A stretch of DNA of 64,000 nucleotides, taken from assembly GCF_051020975.1 (NCBI RefSeq), contig NW_027478159.1, forward strand, positions 18,430,501-18,494,500, written 5' to 3'. How positions within the stretch are numbered: position 1 is the stretch's first letter; the number at the start of each line of letters is the position of its first letter. The DNA comes from Osmia lignaria lignaria (Eukaryota; Arthropoda; Insecta; Hymenoptera; Megachilidae). The translations under genes were made by a program, and so were the position numbers. Positions 63,790 through 64,000 of this stretch are shown here, in pieces. Under the pieces are notes generated by a model. It saw nothing but the letters and a program-made list of their open reading frames with translations. It did no database searches and was not told the origin of the DNA.

Positions 63790-64000
63790 TTGCAGATTTA
63801 TCTCAAGGGAAGGGGCCTGACGGACATATTTCGAGATACGTCTTCTTCTTGTTGTTCTTCTTCTGCACAGCTAAGCTGGAAGTGGCATTTGCAGCTCGCA
63901 ATAGTGCAGAGTTATCTCAAAGAAAGGGGCCACGGTGTTTCGGTATCTCTATTATGTTGGTGCGGCTTCGGAACTTTTAAATATCTTAATATATCTCGAG
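63790..64000 (+). repeat. Partial monomer at the right edge
   Basis: The last 211 bases follow the plain unit, with small changes (GATACGTCTTC, TTTCGGTATC, ATCTTAATATATC), and end at CTCGAG. The array clearly continues to the right. Confidence 0.95.

Larger units (their letters stand above)
1..64000. repeat. 322-bp satellite DNA tandem array (fills the window)
   Basis: A unit of 322 bp repeats head to tail with no unique sequence between units. Recurring landmarks in each unit, in order, are AGCTCGCTTCG, a GAGATA/TATCTC inverted repeat, GGGGCCTGACGG, a TTC/TTG triplet tract, a second GGGGCC block, TTCGGAACTTTTAAA, TCTCGAGA, TGATCA and an A-rich linker. There are about 196 full units and four partial ones. 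Of the 192 consecutive full plus-strand units, 175 are 322 bp, 16 are 321 bp and one is 319 bp. Variants are mostly single-base changes shared by groups of units, as expected when unequal exchange and gene conversion homogenise an array. This is satellite DNA of a eukaryotic chromosome. Its chromosomal location and host cannot be read from the sequence. Confidence 0.98.

Noticed and set aside
1..64000. CRISPR array
   Set aside because: Regular spacing could suggest it, but the repeat is 322 bp, units abut with no unique spacers, and no cas genes are present.
1..64000. rDNA spacer, telomeric repeats or transposon copies
   Set aside because: No rRNA-like segment, no short telomere repeat run, no terminal inverted repeats with target duplications, and no transposase or reverse transcriptase frame was seen.

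Overview
The whole window is one tandemly repeated satellite DNA. The unit is 322 bp and about 40% G+C by hand count on one unit. About 196 complete units and four partial ones fill the window edge to edge. I found no unique DNA, no credible protein-coding gene, no tRNA or rRNA, and no recognisable transposon. Arrays like this belong to eukaryotic heterochromatin: centromeric, pericentromeric, subtelomeric or on a sex chromosome. I cannot name the species. An insect or other invertebrate is only a weak guess from the unit length and composition, and the sequence does not settle it.

Layout. From 1 to 1689 the units run on the minus strand. At 1688-1690 the orientation flips in a sharp divergent junction, and from 1690 to 64000 every unit runs on the plus strand. 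Counting from the conserved TTG of each unit (1985, 2307, 2629 and so on), 192 consecutive units end at 63789. Of these, 175 are 322 bp, 16 are 321 bp and one is 319 bp.

Regions. 1985-9702 holds mixed variants with a short dimer repeat at 2951-4555. 9703-14854 shows emerging higher-order repeats, including two apparently identical 1288-bp tetramers (12279-14854). 14855-28056 is strongly homogenised, with higher-order units of 8, 6 and 6 monomers and then 7, 8 and 6 monomers. 28057-38682 is a related zone where a three-monomer module recurs at intervals of 7, 10, 6 and 4 monomers. 38683-44155 is mixed. 44156-54773 has a tetramer repeat and a duplicated segment offset by 4505 bp. 55096-58315 has a pentamer repeat, and 58316-64000 is mixed again. 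Homogenisation is therefore highest in the middle of the window.

Inside the unit. Each monomer carries a diverged internal duplication (24 of 27 bases matching, 114 bp apart), six copies of the hexamer GAGATA/TATCTC, a small inverted repeat and a 26-bp pyrimidine-rich triplet tract. An open frame of about 74 codons recurs in most units. It starts at TTG, is broken by stops or one-base deletions in many units, and is not continuous between units because 322 is not a multiple of 3, so I treat it as non-coding.

The points most worth a second look are the inversion junction, the expanding and contracting higher-order repeats with mosaic monomers at their edges, and the internal structure of the monomer.
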